NCBI GenBank assembly: GCA_964533735.1
Contig: CAZHMD010000011.1
Location: 38,550-102,549, forward strand
Reading direction: 5' to 3'
Length of the DNA stretch: 64,000 nt
From: UBA6107 sp964533735
GTDB taxonomy: Bacteria > Chloroflexota > Anaerolineae > Anaerolineales > Anaerolineaceae
Positions 16,766-25,386 of the stretch are shown here, one piece after another. The notes below the pieces were generated by a model. That model made no database searches and was not told the DNA's origin. It saw only the letters and a list, made by a program, of their open reading frames with translations. Each line of letters starts with the position of its first letter. Position 1 is the first letter of the stretch. Made by a program: the position numbers and the translations under genes.

Positions 16766-16806
16766 AAAAACACTCGTCACAATTGCAGGTGATGAGTGTT
16801 TTTCTT
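16766..16806 (+). terminator. Rho-independent terminator after the tetR operon
   Basis: AAACACTCGTCA pairs with TGATGAGTGTTT (one G-T pair) around a ten-base loop, followed by a T-rich run. Confidence 0.85.
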
Positions 16807-16894
16807 TTAAACACTTATAATTATTTTGTCGTCACAAATCAAATAGACTGCCGAAAAAAGTATCCTTATCATCCAGGAAAGCAGGTAGGCAACC

Positions 16895-17455
16895 ATGGAA
16901 TCTCACGAGCACCTCCCCTATGGTTTTATTGACCGTGTGATCATCACCGAAGCCGATATCCGTACGCGTGTAAAGGAATTAGGCGCAGAGATCACGCGGG
17001 ATTATCAAAAGTCAGAGAAAATCCTGCTGCTAGGCTTACTGCGCGGCAGCGTGGTCTTTCTTACTGACCTGATGCGCGAGGTACGCCGGCCGATCACCAT
17101 GGACTTCATGTCCATTTCTTCCTACAGCCAGTCAGAGTCAACCGGTTTTGTGCGCATTGACGCTGACCACAAGACGAACATCCGCGGATGGGACGTGATC
17201 CTGATCGATGATATTGTAGACACGGGTTACACCATTCGCACCGTGCTGAAATTATTATCCGATCGCGAACCCAACAGCATCAAAGTTTGCGCCCTGCTGG
17301 ATAAACCGGAACGCCACAAAGTGGATATTGCCATCGATTACCTGGGATTCAGCATCCCCGACTATTTTGTCGTGGGGTACGGGCTGGATTATGACGAAAA
17401 GGGGCGCAACCTGCCTTATATCGCCTCGATCGACCTGACCAAGAACGGAGGGTAA
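16895..17455 (+). CDS. hpt: Hypoxanthine(-guanine) phosphoribosyltransferase
   Basis: A 186-residue enzyme that salvages hypoxanthine or guanine with PRPP to give IMP or GMP. The PRPP-binding loop VILIDDIVDTGYT is diagnostic, LLGLLRGSVVFLTDLMR is the conserved N-terminal active-site segment, and DYFVVGYGLDYDEKGRNLPYI is the C-terminal HPRT signature. Length fits with the bacterial family. It starts an operon with purA (three bases apart) and purB, giving a purine salvage/interconversion unit: hypoxanthine to IMP, then IMP to AMP. Confidence 0.95.
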   Translation: MESHEHLPYGFIDRVIITEADIRTRVKELGAEITRDYQKSEKILLLGLLRGSVVFLTDLMREVRRPITMDFMSISSYSQSESTGFVRIDADHKTNIRGWDVILIDDIVDTGYTIRTVLKLLSDREPNSIKVCALLDKPERHKVDIAIDYLGFSIPDYFVVGYGLDYDEKGRNLPYIASIDLTKNGG

Positions 17456-17458
17456 GCC

Positions 17459-18757
17459 ATGCCGCTGGATATTGTAATCGGTGCCCAGTGGGGCGACGAA
17501 GGTAAGGGCAGGGTCGTTGACCTTTTTTCGGAAAATTCCGACCTGATCGCGCGTTACAACGGCGGGGATAACGCCGGTCACACGGTCACCGTGGGTGATA
17601 AGATCTATAAATTACACGTCATCCCGTCCGGCATCATTCACCCCAAAACCGTGGGGGTACTGGGGAACGGCATGGTGTTGAATCCCCAAACGCTTGTTGA
17701 GGAGATGAGCATGCTGCGCGGGGTCTCAGTGAGTATCACCCCTGAACGGTTGTGGATCTCAGACGCAGTCCAGTTGATCACCCCTGCCCACCGCCTGCTG
17801 GATTCTGCCCAGGAAGGCAGTTTGGGCAAGACGCAGATCGGCACCACCGGGCGGGGCATTGGTCCGGCTTACGTGGATAAAGTCGCGCGCCGCGGTTTAC
17901 GCGCAGGAGAAATTCTGGATGCAGATCACTTTTCCGGCCGGGTGCGCGCTCATTTTATTGAAGCCAACCGCCTGCTGGTTGACTGGTATCACCAGACCGG
18001 TCTGGACGTTGATGTACTTGTTACGCAATACCTGGAAGTTGCGGAGCAGTTGCGCCCATATATCCGCCGAATCGGTCCGCGGGTACAAACCGCGCTCGAG
18101 GAGGGCAAGACAGTCCTGGCAGAAGGCGCCCAGGGGACTCTGCTGGATCTTGAGCAGGGGACGTATCCTTACGTGACGAGTTCATGCACCACTTCGGCCG
18201 GGGTTTTCAGCGGCCTGGGGTTGGGGGTGCAGTCTGTCCGCAAGGTGGTGGGAGTGACCAAGGCATTTCAAACACGCGTGGGGTCGGGTCCTTTTCCAAC
18301 CGAGATCGAAGGAGAGATGGCTGGATTCCTGCGGGGAACAGGTGAAAATCCGTGGGATGAATACGGCACCACCACCGGGCGTCCGCGGCGTGTCGGCTGG
18401 CTGGATCTCGTGCTGCTCAATTACGCGCGCGAGGTTAACGCCATCAGCGAAATCTTCCTGACCAAACTGGACGTGCTCTCGGGTCTGGCGGAAATACCGG
18501 CGTGCGTAGCCTATCAACGCGGCAGCAATTCGATTCGGTCACTGGATTTCTCAGGGGATGCGCGCCTTTTAGCCGGATGCAAGCCTGTTTACGAAACCCT
18601 GCCGGGTTGGCAGGAAGACCTGCGCGCCTGCCGCCGTTGGCAGGACCTGCCCGAAAAAGCTAAAGAGTACGTCCAATTCATTGAGGCGCAATGCAATCTG
18701 CCGGTGAGGAATATTTCCGTCGGTCCGGAACGGCTGGCGCTGATCAGCAGGAGTTGA
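17459..18757 (+). CDS. purA: Adenylosuccinate synthetase
   Basis: A 432-residue enzyme that joins IMP and aspartate with GTP to form adenylosuccinate. Family motifs are intact: IVIGAQWGDEGKGRVVD (GTP-binding and catalytic Asp), YNGGDNAGHTV with the catalytic His, GTTGRGIGPAYVDK, EGAQGTLLDLEQGTYPYVTSS, and TTTGRPRRVGWLD. Normal length for a bacterial PurA. It follows hpt by three bases and precedes purB by four bases, so the three are one operon. Confidence 0.97.
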   Translation: MPLDIVIGAQWGDEGKGRVVDLFSENSDLIARYNGGDNAGHTVTVGDKIYKLHVIPSGIIHPKTVGVLGNGMVLNPQTLVEEMSMLRGVSVSITPERLWISDAVQLITPAHRLLDSAQEGSLGKTQIGTTGRGIGPAYVDKVARRGLRAGEILDADHFSGRVRAHFIEANRLLVDWYHQTGLDVDVLVTQYLEVAEQLRPYIRRIGPRVQTALEEGKTVLAEGAQGTLLDLEQGTYPYVTSSCTTSAGVFSGLGLGVQSVRKVVGVTKAFQTRVGSGPFPTEIEGEMAGFLRGTGENPWDEYGTTTGRPRRVGWLDLVLLNYAREVNAISEIFLTKLDVLSGLAEIPACVAYQRGSNSIRSLDFSGDARLLAGCKPVYETLPGWQEDLRACRRWQDLPEKAKEYVQFIEAQCNLPVRNISVGPERLALISRS

Positions 18758-18761
18758 CCCA

Positions 18762-20153
18762 ATGACATCCTTTGAGAGTTACCAGAGTCCATTCAGCTGG
18801 CGTTACGGCTCCCCCGAGATGCGCACCATCTGGGGTGAAGAGAATAAGCGCCTGCTGTGGCGCAGGTTGTGGGTGACGATGGCTGAAGTACAAACCACGT
18901 GGAACCTGGTGACTGCTGAACAGGTTCAGGATCTTAAAGACCACATGCGCGATGTGGATGTATCCCGCTCTCTTGAGATCGAAAAAGAAATTCACCATGA
19001 CCTGATGGCAGAGATTAAAGTGTTTGCTGAACAATGCCCGCTGGGCGGCGGGATCCTGCACCTGGGTGCGACCTCGATGGATATCAAGGACAACGCGGAA
19101 GTTCTGCAGAGCATTCAATCTCTGGAACTCCTCCTGCCTAAACTGGCGCGCGTCCTCAGCATACTGTCAGAGAAGATGGATGCCTATGCCGCTTTACCGG
19201 TGATGGCATTCACCCATTTGCAGCCTGCCGAACCCACCACCCTGGGCTACCGCCTTGCGAGTTACGCACAAGACCTGCTGGCAGATTACGAAAATTTAGT
19301 TGAGCTGCGCCGCGGGATAAAAGGCAAGGGGTTCAAAGGCGCGGTGGGCAACGCTGCCTCATACGTGATGCTGTACGGACTGGAAGGGCAGCAGCGCTTT
19401 GAAGACCTGATCAGCCAGGCATTGAAGCTGCCCTTTTTTATCGTCAGCACGCAAACCTACTCGCGCAAACAGGATTACGAGATCCTCAGCGCCCTTGCCG
19501 GATTGGCAGCCAGCGCCTATAAATTTGCATTTGATCTGCGCCTGCTGCAATCTGAAGTGATCGGCGAGATGGCAGAACCTTTTGGCAGGGAACAGGTGGG
19601 CTCTTCCACCATGCCTTTCAAACGTAATCCTATTGAAGCCGAGAAAATTGATTCGCTGGCGCGGGCAGTCAGCACTGCCCCGGTCACCGCGTGGAACAAT
19701 TACGCCAACTCGCTGTTGGAACGCACACTGGACGACAGCGCCAACCGCCGCTCGTTGATCCCGGAGAGTTTTTTGGCAGCCGACGAAATAATAATGACAT
19801 TGACCGCTGTTATCGATGGGCTGATGGTGAATCCCGCCAGGATCAAGGGAAACCTGGAGAAGTACGGACCATTCGCAGCGATTGAACGCGTGATGCTGGC
19901 AGCCGTGCAAAACGGGGCAAACCGGCAGGAAATGCACGAGGTGCTGCGTCAGCTCAGTATGGCAGCCTGGCAGGAGATACAACAGGGCAACTCCAATCCC
20001 CTGGCGCGGCTGTTGCAGCAGGATGAACGCGTAAGCAGGTGGCTCGCGCCGGATGCCCTGCGCGGCTTATTCCTGGTTGAAGGCTACACCGGTATCGCGG
20101 AATCACGTGCACGCATCATGGCGCAGCTTATCCGGGAGCGCGTTAAGGAATAA
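18762..20153 (+). CDS. purB: Adenylosuccinate lyase
   Basis: A 463-residue enzyme of the fumarase/aspartase superfamily that removes fumarate from adenylosuccinate (and from SAICAR). The superfamily signature GSSTMPFKRNPIEAEKI is present, as are GATSMDIKDNAE (His/Thr region) and AFTHLQPAEPTTLG with the catalytic His. Last gene of hpt-purA-purB. No clear terminator follows; a TATAAT at 20240-20245 may start the next transcript. Confidence 0.96.
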   Translation: MTSFESYQSPFSWRYGSPEMRTIWGEENKRLLWRRLWVTMAEVQTTWNLVTAEQVQDLKDHMRDVDVSRSLEIEKEIHHDLMAEIKVFAEQCPLGGGILHLGATSMDIKDNAEVLQSIQSLELLLPKLARVLSILSEKMDAYAALPVMAFTHLQPAEPTTLGYRLASYAQDLLADYENLVELRRGIKGKGFKGAVGNAASYVMLYGLEGQQRFEDLISQALKLPFFIVSTQTYSRKQDYEILSALAGLAASAYKFAFDLRLLQSEVIGEMAEPFGREQVGSSTMPFKRNPIEAEKIDSLARAVSTAPVTAWNNYANSLLERTLDDSANRRSLIPESFLAADEIIMTLTAVIDGLMVNPARIKGNLEKYGPFAAIERVMLAAVQNGANRQEMHEVLRQLSMAAWQEIQQGNSNPLARLLQQDERVSRWLAPDALRGLFLVEGYTGIAESRARIMAQLIRERVKE

Positions 20154-20345
20154 CGCCAAAAACCGATTTTCAGCCTCACCCCCCCGGGGTATAAAAGAAC
20201 CTATTGAACTCATCCAGACAACCTGACTGGCAGACAGGGTATAATTTAATCAGGATGGCAACATTGAGAATCCTGAAAAGCTGTTTGATCAGATTACCGA
20301 TCTCTGATTATCCGGATCTGTTTACAGAAAGATGAAGGAGATCTA

Positions 20346-22097
20346 ATGCGCCAGTCCATGCTCACAGATGAGCAATCCCGTTTCCTGCATGATGAAAAAG
20401 AAGTATTAACGAGCGCCCTGCTTCGCCTGGCTGAATTTGAAACACCGAAGGAGGCACTTGATACCCTGCAAAAAGCCATCCTGCAGTTGGATGAACTCTT
20501 CCTGCTGGTTGTGGTTGGGGAGTTCAACTCCGGCAAGAGTGCGCTAATCAACGCCGTTCTTGGCGAACGCATATTGGCTGAGGGGGTGACCCCGACAACC
20601 TCGCGCGTCACATTGATCAAATGGGGTGAGCAAAAATCTGAGCAGGTGGTCGATGAAGGTTTTGCCGTGGTTACCCACCCGCTGCCGCTGCTCAAGGAAT
20701 TGAACATCGTTGATTCCCCCGGAACCAACGCCATCATCCGGCAGCACGAGCGCCTGACTGAAGAATATGTTCCGCGCAGCGACCTCGTGCTCTTTACCAC
20801 GTCCGCTGACCGACCGATGACAGAAAGTGAACGCCAATTCCTGGAGCGTATCCTTGCATGGGGAAAAAAAGTGGTGTTTGTGTTGAACAAGACTGATATT
20901 TTCGAGGAGACTTCCGGGCTGCAGGAAGTGAAGGATTTCATCCTCAAGAACGCCATCACCATCCTGGGTGATGCACCGGATCTCTTCCCGGTTTCCGCCC
21001 GTTTAGCCCAGCGGGCTTCGCTGGCCACGGACGAGGCAGAACGCAGCCAATTGCGCGCCGCCAGCCACCTGGATGAATTGGAGCAGTACATCGACAAAAC
21101 GCTGGATGATTCTTCGAGGCTGCAGCTCAAGTTTCAGAACCCCCTGGGTGTGGCGGAGAACCTGGTGTCGAATACTGCCAAATTGGTCCAGGCACAATCT
21201 GAAGATCTCAATGAGGATCAACAAACAGTCAATTCACTTGAAACTGCCATTGCTGCTTACGAGCGGGAACTTGAATTGGAACGAGCGCCGCGGCTGGCAG
21301 AGGTGGAAAATGTTTTAAATAAACTTGAACTGCGCGGACTGGATTTCTTCGACCGCACCCTGCGCCTGACCAACATCCGCCATCTCATCAGGGGGGAGCA
21401 GGTGCGCGCCGCCTTCGAAAAAGAAGTGCTGGCGGATATTCCTCAGCAGATCGAAGAACACGTTCAACAATTGATAGATTGGCTGGTGGATAAAGACCTG
21501 CACGAGTGGCAGCAGGTGATGTCTTACCTGCAGCGGCGCCAGGCACAAAATATTGATCGCGTTGTCAGCGACGGTCTCGGCAAGCAGACCAGACTGCGCC
21601 GCGAGTTGATCGCAAAAGTTGGCGCGAATGTCAAAAAGATCATCGAAAGCTATGACCGCACGCGCGAAGCCAGCGAACTGGCTGCCAATGTTGAATCAGC
21701 TGTGGCGAAAACCGCCCTGTTTGAAGCCGGCGCTGTCGGTTTGGGGGCACTGGTGGCAACCGCGCTGCTTTCTTCAGCGCTGGATATTACCGGCATTATC
21801 GCAGCCGGCACCCTGGCAGTTGTGGGTTTCTTCGTCATCCCCTACAAGCGGAAACAAGCCAAGGATAATTTTAGAGAAAAAATCGTGGGCATGCGCACCA
21901 ATCTCCTTGAAACTTTAACAGAAACCTTCACCAGGGAAACAAAAGAATCCATTGCCGACCTTAAGGAAAATACCGCCCCGTACACCCGCTTTGTGCACGC
22001 CGAAAAAGAGAGGATTGGAAAAACCCAAGTCGTTTTAGCAGAGCTGCGCCAGAACTTATCAGCGCTGCGTGCCCGCATTTCGGAGGTCGTGAAGTAA
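20346..22097 (+). CDS. Dynamin-family GTPase
   Basis: A 583-residue bacterial dynamin-like protein. GTPase motifs are clear: G1 GEFNSGKS (58-65), G2 Thr in GVTPTTSR, G3 DSPG (123-126) and G4 NKTD (181-184). A long helical region follows (about 210-450, with heptad-like segments such as NEDQQTVNSLETAIAAYERE). A hydrophobic stretch at about 457-490 (GAVGLGALVATALL, then LAVVGFFVIPYKRK) probably inserts into or tethers to the membrane, with a final helical segment. Such proteins remodel or protect membranes. It is a single gene rather than the paired BDLPs seen in some bacteria. GGAG lies upstream of the start, and a terminator follows. Confidence 0.88.
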   Translation: MRQSMLTDEQSRFLHDEKEVLTSALLRLAEFETPKEALDTLQKAILQLDELFLLVVVGEFNSGKSALINAVLGERILAEGVTPTTSRVTLIKWGEQKSEQVVDEGFAVVTHPLPLLKELNIVDSPGTNAIIRQHERLTEEYVPRSDLVLFTTSADRPMTESERQFLERILAWGKKVVFVLNKTDIFEETSGLQEVKDFILKNAITILGDAPDLFPVSARLAQRASLATDEAERSQLRAASHLDELEQYIDKTLDDSSRLQLKFQNPLGVAENLVSNTAKLVQAQSEDLNEDQQTVNSLETAIAAYERELELERAPRLAEVENVLNKLELRGLDFFDRTLRLTNIRHLIRGEQVRAAFEKEVLADIPQQIEEHVQQLIDWLVDKDLHEWQQVMSYLQRRQAQNIDRVVSDGLGKQTRLRRELIAKVGANVKKIIESYDRTREASELAANVESAVAKTALFEAGAVGLGALVATALLSSALDITGIIAAGTLAVVGFFVIPYKRKQAKDNFREKIVGMRTNLLETLTETFTRETKESIADLKENTAPYTRFVHAEKERIGKTQVVLAELRQNLSALRARISEVVK

Positions 22098-22154
22098 CCC
22101 CAGGAAGATCGGGCAAATCCCCTTATGTGTAAATCAATTGAGAAGATACGCCAG

Positions 22155-22182
22155 GCGCCCCACATAAATTGGGGCGCTTTTC
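22155..22182 (+). terminator. Rho-independent terminator after the dynamin gene
   Basis: GCGCCCCA pairs with TGGGGCGC around a seven-base loop and is followed by TTTT. Confidence 0.87.
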
Positions 22183-22487
22183 GATTTCCAGGCACCGAAC
22201 CACTGATGATATTGATGCGCCGTCATCGCAACTTATAGTAATTTAACAGGTCTTATTCGGGATTTTATCAGCCTCTTTGACTTACGATGTAAATGGATTA
22301 TTGGCAGTGTTTCCGACCTAACCTCCCGTGTTGAACGGATTGGCGGGAGAGAGTTAAACCGGAACATGAGGAATTCGGCAAAATCGGAGTATCTAGGCAG
22401 ACGGCAACTAGGAGACGCACTGTCAACTCGCCAAAAAGGTTAATAACGCTCAAGTCTGGAATTTTTAATCGGAAAACGGAGAATCAG
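22183..22487 (+). other. Gene-free stretch, likely structured leader of the repeat lipoprotein
   Basis: No open frame with a ribosome site was seen. The second half can fold: TAAC plus CTCCCG (22319-22328) pair with CGGGAG (22344-22349) and, after a three-base bulge, GTTA (22353-22356). Short direct repeats (CTAGG at about 22392 and 22408) follow. A short string near 22370-22385 resembles part of 23S rRNA (AATTCGGCAAAAT) but the match does not extend. The ribosome site GGAG precedes the ATG at 22488. A small RNA or regulated leader is possible; I see nothing decisive. Confidence 0.35.
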
Positions 22488-23360
22488 ATGAATATAAACA
22501 AAAAGCAGCTATTTAAAATTATCGCAGTGTTTCAAGTTTTGGTCCTTTTTGTGCTTGCAGGGTGTTCCGTGCAACTGCCGGTAAACATCTGCCACGCAAC
22601 CGGCGACGTTGAAACCCCCTATGAGGTTATCACGATTACCACCACCGCGGACGTGGAAGAGCACGTGGCGCACCCCAACGACCTTTACCCGGTGCCGGAG
22701 GGCGGATGCCCGACCACCCTGGTGCAAGTGGATAATGAGAAGGTTTCGATCTGCCATGCAACAGACAGTTCCACCAAGCCTTATCGTGAGGTAATTGTCA
22801 GCGTTAATGGATTGAATGGTCACGGAACACATCCGGGGGATATCTTCCCTGCCCCTGAAGGTGGGTGCCCGACCAGTGTTTTGGAAGTAATTGAAGGCGA
22901 GATCTCCATTTGCCATGCCACCGGCGTCGAAGAAACCCCTTACGAAGCAGTCATGGTAAACCTTAATGGCCTCGACGGGCACGTAGACCATGTGGGAGAT
23001 ATCGTCCCTGCTCCAGTGGGCGGATGCCCGACAATCCTTCTGGATGTCGTGGACGGCAAAGTGTCCATTTGCCATGCCACCAGCAGTGAAACGAATCCAT
23101 ACAGAGAAATCAATGTGAGCGTAAATGGCTTAAACGGTCATGTGCAGCATGAAGGCGACATCATCCCGGCAACTGAAGGCGGCTGCCCTGACGACTTACT
23201 GGATACCGTGGACAACAAGATTACGATCTGCCATGCCACTGGAAGTGATAAGAAACCATACGTGGAGATCACGGTGAGCGTAAATGGCCTTAATGGTCAC
23301 GGTAAACATGCAGGCGACATAATCCCCGCAGCAGTCGGCAGCTGCCCGTCAACCAAGTAA
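22488..23360 (+). CDS. Lipoprotein with five tandem Cys/His-rich repeats
   Basis: A 290-residue lipoprotein (lipobox LAGC, Cys26) whose mature part is five tandem repeats of about 53 residues, starting at residues 34, 88, 141, 194 and 247. Each repeat has the pattern ICHAT, about four residues, PY, a beta stretch, NGLNGH-x-x-H-x-GDI, P, then GGCP. Each carries two Cys (35/74, 89/127, 142/180, 195/233, 248/286) and three His (for example 90, 112, 115), which suggests a disulfide or metal site per repeat. Repeat 1 is the most divergent (H-x-x-H preceded by VEE, DLYPVP). This CHAT...GH..H.GDI motif occurs in secreted bacterial proteins, but I know of no function. It is followed by another small lipoprotein gene. 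Confidence 0.85.
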   Translation: MNINKKQLFKIIAVFQVLVLFVLAGCSVQLPVNICHATGDVETPYEVITITTTADVEEHVAHPNDLYPVPEGGCPTTLVQVDNEKVSICHATDSSTKPYREVIVSVNGLNGHGTHPGDIFPAPEGGCPTSVLEVIEGEISICHATGVEETPYEAVMVNLNGLDGHVDHVGDIVPAPVGGCPTILLDVVDGKVSICHATSSETNPYREINVSVNGLNGHVQHEGDIIPATEGGCPDDLLDTVDNKITICHATGSDKKPYVEITVSVNGLNGHGKHAGDIIPAAVGSCPSTK

Positions 23361-23386
23361 GTTATTAAACGGTAAGTCTGGTCAAC

Positions 23387-23429
23387 GTGTGCCCGACAAT
23401 TTTTTATTGGTTTCATCACAAGGGCACAC
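23387..23429 (+). repeat. Inverted repeat between the two lipoprotein genes
   Basis: GTGTGCCC (23387-23394) and GGGCACAC (23422-23429) are perfect inverse copies separated by 27 AT-rich bases. It could be a weak terminator or a processing hairpin in a shared transcript. Confidence 0.45.
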
Positions 23430-23477
23430 GGTGGTCATTTTGGCAAAACCCTTTCAAACCAACTCTGGAGGATTAAG

Positions 23478-23885
23478 ATGAAAAATAAATTTTTTGGTTT
23501 CACAATCTTGATAATTGCGCTTTTCATGATCGCGGGCTGCGCACCCGGTACTGGCATTCAAATTACCACCCCAAAACCAATTACATTATCCACACCCGCT
23601 CCCGGCGCTCAAATTGATGTGCCCGGATTTAAGATCCAAGTCTATACACCCGGTCCAAATCCGTCGGCAAATACCGGGGATGCAAGCAATCGCATCGCGG
23701 GTATCCTGCAGGGATTATGGCACGGCATCATCTCGCCGGTCACGCTGGTGCTGTCCTTTATTAATCCCAACATCCAGATGTACGAAGTGCACAACAACGG
23801 CGGTCAATACAACCTGGGCTTCCTATTGGGTGTGGCAATTGTCTTCCTCCTGCTGGGGATAACCGCCGGCAGAAGGCGTAGATAA
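23478..23885 (+). CDS. Small lipoprotein with C-terminal membrane helix
   Basis: A 135-residue protein. Signal peptide and lipobox MIAGC (Cys21) are followed by a Thr/Pro-rich linker (about 22-60), a middle segment (ILQGLWHGIISPVTLVLSFINPNI) and a C-terminal hydrophobic segment LGFLLGVAIVFLLLGITAG ended by a basic RRRR tail. The middle part, IISPVTLVLSFINPNIQMYEVHNNG with the following GGQYNLGFLLG, resembles small membrane proteins common in bacteria, but I cannot give a function. TGGAGG precedes the start. It may be cotranscribed with the repeat lipoprotein. Confidence 0.72.
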   Translation: MKNKFFGFTILIIALFMIAGCAPGTGIQITTPKPITLSTPAPGAQIDVPGFKIQVYTPGPNPSANTGDASNRIAGILQGLWHGIISPVTLVLSFINPNIQMYEVHNNGGQYNLGFLLGVAIVFLLLGITAGRRRR

Positions 23886-23930
23886 ATTTTAGCAACTGCT
23901 TTCCGTCTACATAATGAGGAGCCATCATTT

Positions 23931-23959
23931 TTGTTATCTTTTTTGCTATTTGATACAAT
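23931..23959 (+). promoter_or_regulatory. Probable promoter of the superoxide dismutase gene
   Basis: TTGTTA (23931-23936) and TACAAT (23954-23959) are 17 bases apart. The predicted transcript has a leader of about 145 bases that contains the strong hairpin at 24033-24054. Confidence 0.5.
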
Positions 23960-24032
23960 TTGATTAAGCGTCTCCGCATGGTTGGACCTTGAAAACAGAG
24001 TGGTATTCGAGAATTAACCAGATATCTTGTAT

Positions 24033-24054
24033 GCCGGGAGAAATATCTCCCGGC
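24033..24054 (+). other. Perfect hairpin in the superoxide dismutase leader
   Basis: GCCGGGAGA (24033-24041) and TCTCCCGGC (24046-24054) enclose the tetraloop AATA. No T run follows, so it is more likely an mRNA-stabilising or regulatory hairpin, or an operator, than a terminator. Confidence 0.5.
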
Positions 24055-24110
24055 TTAAGACCCGTCTTATGAAGAGCCAGAAAAAAACAGTAAACCAAAA
24101 GGAGATTAAG

Positions 24111-24752
24111 ATGACCATGATGGACCCAAGCAACACCTCAGACATACTTCGGGCAAACGCGTTCAATGTACTCTCCCCACTTCCATTTGCAGAAAATGCG
24201 CTCGAACCTGTCATCAGCGCCAATACCCTCAGTTTTCATTACGGTAAACATCACAGAACATACGTGGACAACCTGAATAAACTGATTTCAGGAACGGATT
24301 ATTCCGAGATGAAACTGGAAGAGATCATCACCGGAACGGTAGGGCGTGTGGAAAGAGCCGCCATCTTTAATAACGCTGCCCAGGTTTGGAATCACACATT
24401 CTATTGGAACAGTCTTAAAGCCAATGGCGGGGGTGAACCACCTGCAGCGCTCAAAAAGTTGATCGATGATTCTTTCAGCAGCCTGGATGCCTTGAAAAAG
24501 GAATTCGCCGGTGCCGCTGTTGCTCAATTCGGCAGCGGTTGGGCATGGCTGGTTCTCGATAACGGCAAACTCAAGGTGGTAAAAACCGCCAATGCCGATA
24601 ATCCACTCACCGCCGACCTGAAACCCCTGCTGACCATTGATGTATGGGAACACGCCTACTACCTGGATTATCAGAACCGCCGCGCCGACTACGCAGCCGC
24701 AGTACTGGATAAACTGATCAATTGGGAATTTGCCGTTCAGAACCTCGGATAA
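24111..24752 (+). CDS. Iron/manganese superoxide dismutase
   Basis: A 213-residue enzyme that converts superoxide to hydrogen peroxide and oxygen. The four metal ligands are in the usual motifs: His in LSFHYGKHHRTYVDNLN, His in VWNHTFYW, Asp and His in TIDVWEHAYYLDYQNRR. The ATG at 24111 is chosen because AAAAGGAG precedes it by six bases; upstream in-frame starts lack such a site. FGSGWAWLV is the standard strand. Whether iron or manganese is used cannot be read with certainty. A cupin gene follows 44 bases downstream. Confidence 0.95.
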   Translation: MTMMDPSNTSDILRANAFNVLSPLPFAENALEPVISANTLSFHYGKHHRTYVDNLNKLISGTDYSEMKLEEIITGTVGRVERAAIFNNAAQVWNHTFYWNSLKANGGGEPPAALKKLIDDSFSSLDALKKEFAGAAVAQFGSGWAWLVLDNGKLKVVKTANADNPLTADLKPLLTIDVWEHAYYLDYQNRRADYAAAVLDKLINWEFAVQNLG

Positions 24753-24796
24753 TCAAGGGTACTCATTTACTTACATTTACTTAAAGGAGGGTCAAA

Positions 24797-25189
24797 ATGA
24801 AAGGCTTTGTTAAAAATATCGAGCACATCGCAACCAAAAATACAGATTTTCGGCAGGTGCTTTACACCGCCAAGAATTGCCAACTGGTGGTCATGTCCTT
24901 AAATCCCGGGGAGGAAATCGGCATGGAATTACATCATCTCGATCAGTTCTTCAGGGTTGAGGAAGGGATGGGTGAGGCTATTTTGGATGGTGTGCATACC
25001 AAGATCACTGCCGGCTATGCGATCCTCGTTCCTGCCGGGACGCATCACAATTTCGTCAACACTGGCAAAGCCCCGCTGAAACTCTATACACTTTACGCAC
25101 CACCCAATCACAAGGATGGTACCGTCCACCATACCCGCGCTGATGCAGAGAAGGATAACGAACACTTCGACGGTAAAACGACTGAATAA
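24797..25189 (+). CDS. Cupin-domain protein
   Basis: A 130-residue single-domain cupin. The first motif (GMELHHLDQFFRVEEGMGEAILDG, with Gly, two His and Glu) and second motif (ILVPAGTHHNFVNTG, with His) give a typical metal site. The family ranges from sugar isomerases to oxygenases and sensors. The close distance to superoxide dismutase (44 bases, same strand, AAAGGAGG site) suggests cotranscription and perhaps an oxygen-related role, which is inference. Confidence 0.87.
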   Translation: MKGFVKNIEHIATKNTDFRQVLYTAKNCQLVVMSLNPGEEIGMELHHLDQFFRVEEGMGEAILDGVHTKITAGYAILVPAGTHHNFVNTGKAPLKLYTLYAPPNHKDGTVHHTRADAEKDNEHFDGKTTE

Positions 25190-25220
25190 CGATATAAGTT
25201 GTGGTTGCAAGATTCCCTTC

Positions 25221-25289
25221 TGGGGGTACACATTCCAGCGAATGACAGGAGTGTGACCGTAGGAATTTAACATCCACTACAGTACCCCA
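25221..25289 (+). other. Multi-stem palindromic element, possible terminator or small RNA
   Basis: TGGGGGTAC (25221-25229) pairs with GTACCCCA (25282-25289) except for one extra G. Within the loop two further hairpins can form (around ACA-TCC with GGA-TGT, or CATTC with GAATG; and GTA-GGA with TCC-TAC). A TTTTTT run follows at about 25294. It lies between convergent genes, so it may simply end the sod-cupin transcript, but the three-way-junction shape is more complex than a normal terminator. Confidence 0.45.
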
Positions 25290-25386
25290 TAAGTTTTTTA
25301 CTATGCCGGTAGAGTAAATTTAGCCTGCATGTCGGAAAAGACACTGCGGGCTATTTTCATGAAACGGGTAGAAGAAATCCCTAAAT

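Noticed and set aside
20294..21130. 278-residue minus-strand open frame opposite the dynamin gene
   Set aside because: The Ser/Arg-rich product is a typical antisense shadow; the plus strand carries intact GTPase motifs.
20346..22097. Dynamin-based antiphage defence system
   Set aside because: Some dynamin-like proteins protect against phage, but this gene has no defence neighbours and sits between purB and lipoprotein genes.
22360..22400. 23S rRNA fragment
   Set aside because: Only about a dozen bases resemble the rRNA; flanking helices do not match.
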